Source of the DNA: Brooklawnia sp.
GTDB taxonomy: Bacteria; Actinomycetota; Actinomycetes; Propionibacteriales; Propionibacteriaceae
DNA length: 37,779 nucleotides
Assembly: GCA_012517115.1 (NCBI GenBank)
Contig: JAAYVP010000325.1
Span: forward strand, 1 to 37,779
Reading direction: 5' to 3'
Within the stretch, counting starts at the first letter, position 1, and each line of letters starts with the position of its first letter. Below, piece by piece: positions 32,594-37,779 of the stretch. The position numbers and the translations under genes are program-made. Below the pieces are notes generated by a model that worked only from the letters and a program-made list of their open reading frames with translations, was not told the DNA's origin and did no database searches.

Positions 32594-33985
32594 TCAGTGC
32601 ACGGCCGCGAGTTCCTGCCGCAGCTTGTTGTTCGCCTGCTCCACCTTGAGCCGGGTGAGCAAGAAGATGATCACGCCAGCGACGATGGTCGGCATCCACA
32701 GATACATGAAGTTCAGCATGTTCATGGCCGACGCCGACTGCACTGCTGCTGAGCCGTCGTAGCCGCTCGCCGCCAGCAGCCACCCGGACAGCGCGACACC
32801 GCCGCCACCACCGATCTTCACGCCCAGCGAGGTGGCGGAGAACATCATGCCGTCGATGCGCTTGTTCTTGGTGAGGAAGGTGTATTCCGAGGCTTCGGCA
32901 ATGAGCGCGTTCAGAGTTCCCTGAAGGGGACTCATGCCGAGCGACGCCAACCCAGAGAAGACCAGCATGAGCGGGATGCTGCCCATGCCGGCGGCAACGA
33001 TGACCAGAGCCCGGCCAATGAATGCGATCACGTAGCCGACGAGGTTGACTTTGAAGATCCCGCGGAACCACTTGACCACGAGCGGGGTGGCCATCAGCCC
33101 GATGATCAGTGGGATATTGATGGCCCAGGCGAAGGTGCTGAAGTGATTGGCATCGCCCAGCACGTAGGTCATGAAGTACATGCCAGTCCCCAACATCGCC
33201 GTGAAGACTTGGCCGAGAATGAACACTGCCACGATCAGCAGGTAGTACTTGTTCGAGAACAGCAGCTTGAGGGACTGACCCAAAGAGTGCTTGTCCGCGG
33301 CTATTGCCGCCGCTTCCTCGGCTTCGGTTTCGCCGGAGCGCTCGTACAGAACTGAGGCTGGCAGCTCTCGCACTGAGAACACCGAGATTGTATTCACGGC
33401 AAGGCCGATTACGGCGTAGATGATCGCGACGGTGCGCCAGGCCCCCGCGTCATTGCCGAATGCCTGGACCAAACCGACCGTGGCCACCTGGATCAGCAAG
33501 CTGGTGCCGAACGCGAACATGAAGCGAATCGAGCCCATCTGCACACGCTCTTCGGCATTCTTGGTGATCAGCGCGGTCAAGGTGGAGTATGCGATGTTGT
33601 TGGCTGTGAAGAAGCCAGCATTTAGCAAGACGTAGGTGATGAAGAACCATGCGTACATTGCGAAGTCGCCGAGACTCGGGGGAATCGCAAAAATTGCGAT
33701 GACCATGGCGGCGCACCCGAAGTACCCCCAGAACATCCACGGTCGAGCCTTACCCATCTTCGTGTTGGTCTTGTCGATCAGCGCCCCGAAGATGATATCC
33801 GATACGCCGTCGAAGATCCTGGCGACCATGATCAAGGTGCCGACGATTCCCGGATTGAGTCCCATCGTGTCGGTCAGATAGATCATCACGAAGAACGCGA
33901 GGAGCGCGTAGACGACGTTCCCGCCAACGTCTCCCGCTCCGTATCCAACTTTGTTATACCACTTCAGGTACTTCTTGTCGTCCAT
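32594..33985 (-). CDS. GPH-family (MelB-like) glycoside:cation symporter
   Basis: The 463-aa membrane protein has about twelve hydrophobic segments and the GPH/MelB pattern. The N-terminus is KVGYGAGDVGGNVVYALLAFFVMIYLTDTMGLNPG, with acidic residues used for cation coupling. IFDGVSDIIFGALIDKTNTKMGKARPWMFWG is the family loop motif. It would import galactosides or uronides by Na+ or H+ symport. I place the start at ATG 33985, with AGGAG 8 nt upstream; the track GTG 33994 overlaps that site. It lies 38 nt downstream of the beta-galactosidase gene and is likely co-transcribed, supplying its substrate. No EIIA-like regulatory domain is attached at the C-terminus, unlike LacS. Confidence 0.93.
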   Translation of the reverse strand: MDDKKYLKWYNKVGYGAGDVGGNVVYALLAFFVMIYLTDTMGLNPGIVGTLIMVARIFDGVSDIIFGALIDKTNTKMGKARPWMFWGYFGCAAMVIAIFAIPPSLGDFAMYAWFFITYVLLNAGFFTANNIAYSTLTALITKNAEERVQMGSIRFMFAFGTSLLIQVATVGLVQAFGNDAGAWRTVAIIYAVIGLAVNTISVFSVRELPASVLYERSGETEAEEAAAIAADKHSLGQSLKLLFSNKYYLLIVAVFILGQVFTAMLGTGMYFMTYVLGDANHFSTFAWAINIPLIIGLMATPLVVKWFRGIFKVNLVGYVIAFIGRALVIVAAGMGSIPLMLVFSGLASLGMSPLQGTLNALIAEASEYTFLTKNKRIDGMMFSATSLGVKIGGGGGVALSGWLLAASGYDGSAAVQSASAMNMLNFMYLWMPTIVAGVIIFLLTRLKVEQANNKLRQELAAVH

Positions 33986-34023
33986 ACTTGTCACTCCTGT
34001 GTGCTTACTTGACTTGGGGTTGC

Positions 34024-37137
<3,114 letters not shown>

Positions 37138-37157
37138 TCAACCAGGCAAAAGAAGGC

Positions 37158-37186
37158 GTGTAACCGGTTACACTCGAGGATGTCAA
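37158..37186 (-). promoter_or_regulatory. lacZ promoter with LacI-family operator
   Basis: On the minus strand TTGACA (37186-37181) and TTACAC (37163-37158) are 17 nt apart. A 16-bp perfect palindrome GTGTAACCGGTTACAC (37158-37173) with a central CG covers the spacer and the -10 box. This is the classic LacI-family operator form, placed to block RNA polymerase. The leader to the lacZ start is about 60 nt. No LacI-type gene lies in the window. Confidence 0.82.
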
Positions 37187-37648
37187 AAATTTACCTGCTG
37201 CTGACGCTGATGTCAACTGCGTCGATCAACGACTTCGTGGCAAGACCCCCGGTGAGTCAGGCTTCTCTGAGATCAGGCATCACGTGCCAAGACCGTGACG
37301 ACCCGAGTTGGGCCACGTTTGGTGACTTGTTGCCTTGGATCCGTGTTTGATTACGGGTTTCTCTGTGTTGGGTTGGGGAGTTTGCGCACTAGCTCGTCTG
37401 TGCCGTTACCGCCAAGTCAACACCGGCGACCACACGATGACCTGCTGCCTGACGACTCCAACGGCTGCTCGCAACCGTCCCTGGCTGGAATGCGCACCAT
37501 TCTTGGTCCAACTCGGGTGAAACCGCGTTGGCGGCGACTGCGGTTCAGATCCGTGCGGGGAGTGTTGTCGCGGCGCCCGGAGGCTCAGAGCACTTCGGCG
37601 CGAGGGACTGCGGGGTCGCGGTGCAGCGGGTCGCCTCTCGCCAGGACC
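37187..37648. other. Intergenic stretch without a recognisable gene
   Basis: Upstream of lacZ, about 460 bp carry no supported gene. The 61-aa ORF at 37335-37520 resembles nothing I know. Around 37291-37318 there is GACCGTGAC followed closely by GAGTTGGGC, which matches the left border and right tail of the 99-bp element. It may be a decayed or internally deleted copy, though the match is short. Confidence 0.5.
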
Positions 37649-37747
37649 GTGACCAGTTTCCTTCGTCTCGGGCCGGTGTCGGTGCTGTCGCCACGGTGGC
37701 TATCGTGCGCGTTGGAGTCGCTGGGCAATGTGAAGGAAGCTGGTCAT
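37649..37747. repeat. 99-bp dispersed inverted-repeat element, copy C
   Basis: The ends GTGACCAGTTTCCTTC and GAAGGAAGCTGGTCAT pair at 14 of 16 positions and the length is again exactly 99 bp. The interior keeps GCTGTCGCCACGGTG from copy B (one mismatch) with small shifts. The right tail continues to the window edge (37748-37779) and matches the tail of copy B, so the conserved unit may extend past the end. Confidence 0.85.
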
Positions 37748-37779
37748 CTGGGTTGGGTCAGGTTCATAGATCCGGCGCA

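Noticed and set aside
37335-37520. 61-aa ORF upstream of lacZ as a possible regulator
   Set aside because: No helix-turn-helix or other pattern, and no ribosome site worth noting.

Overview
The window is GC-rich and reads as the chromosome of an actinobacterium. The anaerobic (early cobalt insertion) B12 genes with a fused cbiG-cbiH, next to a hemACDBL cluster, point to a propionic-acid bacterium or close relative (Propionibacteriaceae). That placement is an inference from gene content and order; no 16S or other marker is in the window.

Region 1 (1-9450) is cobalamin biosynthesis in three transcription units. On the minus strand a cobalamin riboswitch precedes cbiM and cbiN (cbiN runs off the left edge). 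Divergent from it on the plus strand are cbiC (cobH), cbiD and cbiB (cobD). Facing them on the minus strand is a compact operon cbiL-cbiF-cbiE-(cbiG/cbiH)-(cbiX/precorrin-2 dehydrogenase). All four of its junctions overlap by 4 nt, and a second cobalamin riboswitch precedes it. The uroporphyrinogen-III methyltransferase (cobA), cbiT, cbiA, cbiQ/cbiO and the lower-ligand genes are not in the window.

Region 2 (9500-14710) is the tetrapyrrole trunk: hemA-hemC-hemD-hemB-hemL, again tightly overlapped and divergent from the cbiL operon. It makes uroporphyrinogen III from glutamyl-tRNA, the precursor shared by heme and B12, so the two divergent units supply and consume the same intermediate.

Region 3 (14800-18350) holds a DUF4862 protein, a UGT/MurG-like glycosyltransferase and a Cof-type HAD phosphatase.

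Region 4 (18500-23000) is a complete bgl-type system: promoter, RAT antiterminator site overlapping an intrinsic terminator, beta-glucoside PTS EIIBCA, GH1 6-phospho-beta-glucosidase and a BglG/LicT antiterminator.

Region 5 (23100-30600) is a run of mostly single genes: a lipoprotein serine hydrolase, an acyl-CoA synthetase, a degenerate universal stress protein, a double VOC protein, a GyrI-like protein, a luciferase-like monooxygenase and a TMEM175-like channel.

Region 6 (30600-37200) is glycan use on the minus strand: GH2 beta-galactosidase and a GPH-family sugar symporter behind a promoter with a LacI-type operator, then a Tat-exported GH28 enzyme.

The least expected feature is a dispersed non-coding repeat. 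Three copies are each exactly 99 bp between 16-bp imperfect terminal inverted repeats (3841-3939, 17204-17302, 37649-37747). Two sit in convergent intergenic gaps, each beside a second 42-bp palindromic repeat. Several single genes also show a TAnnnT box 6-7 nt before the start codon, which suggests leaderless transcripts.
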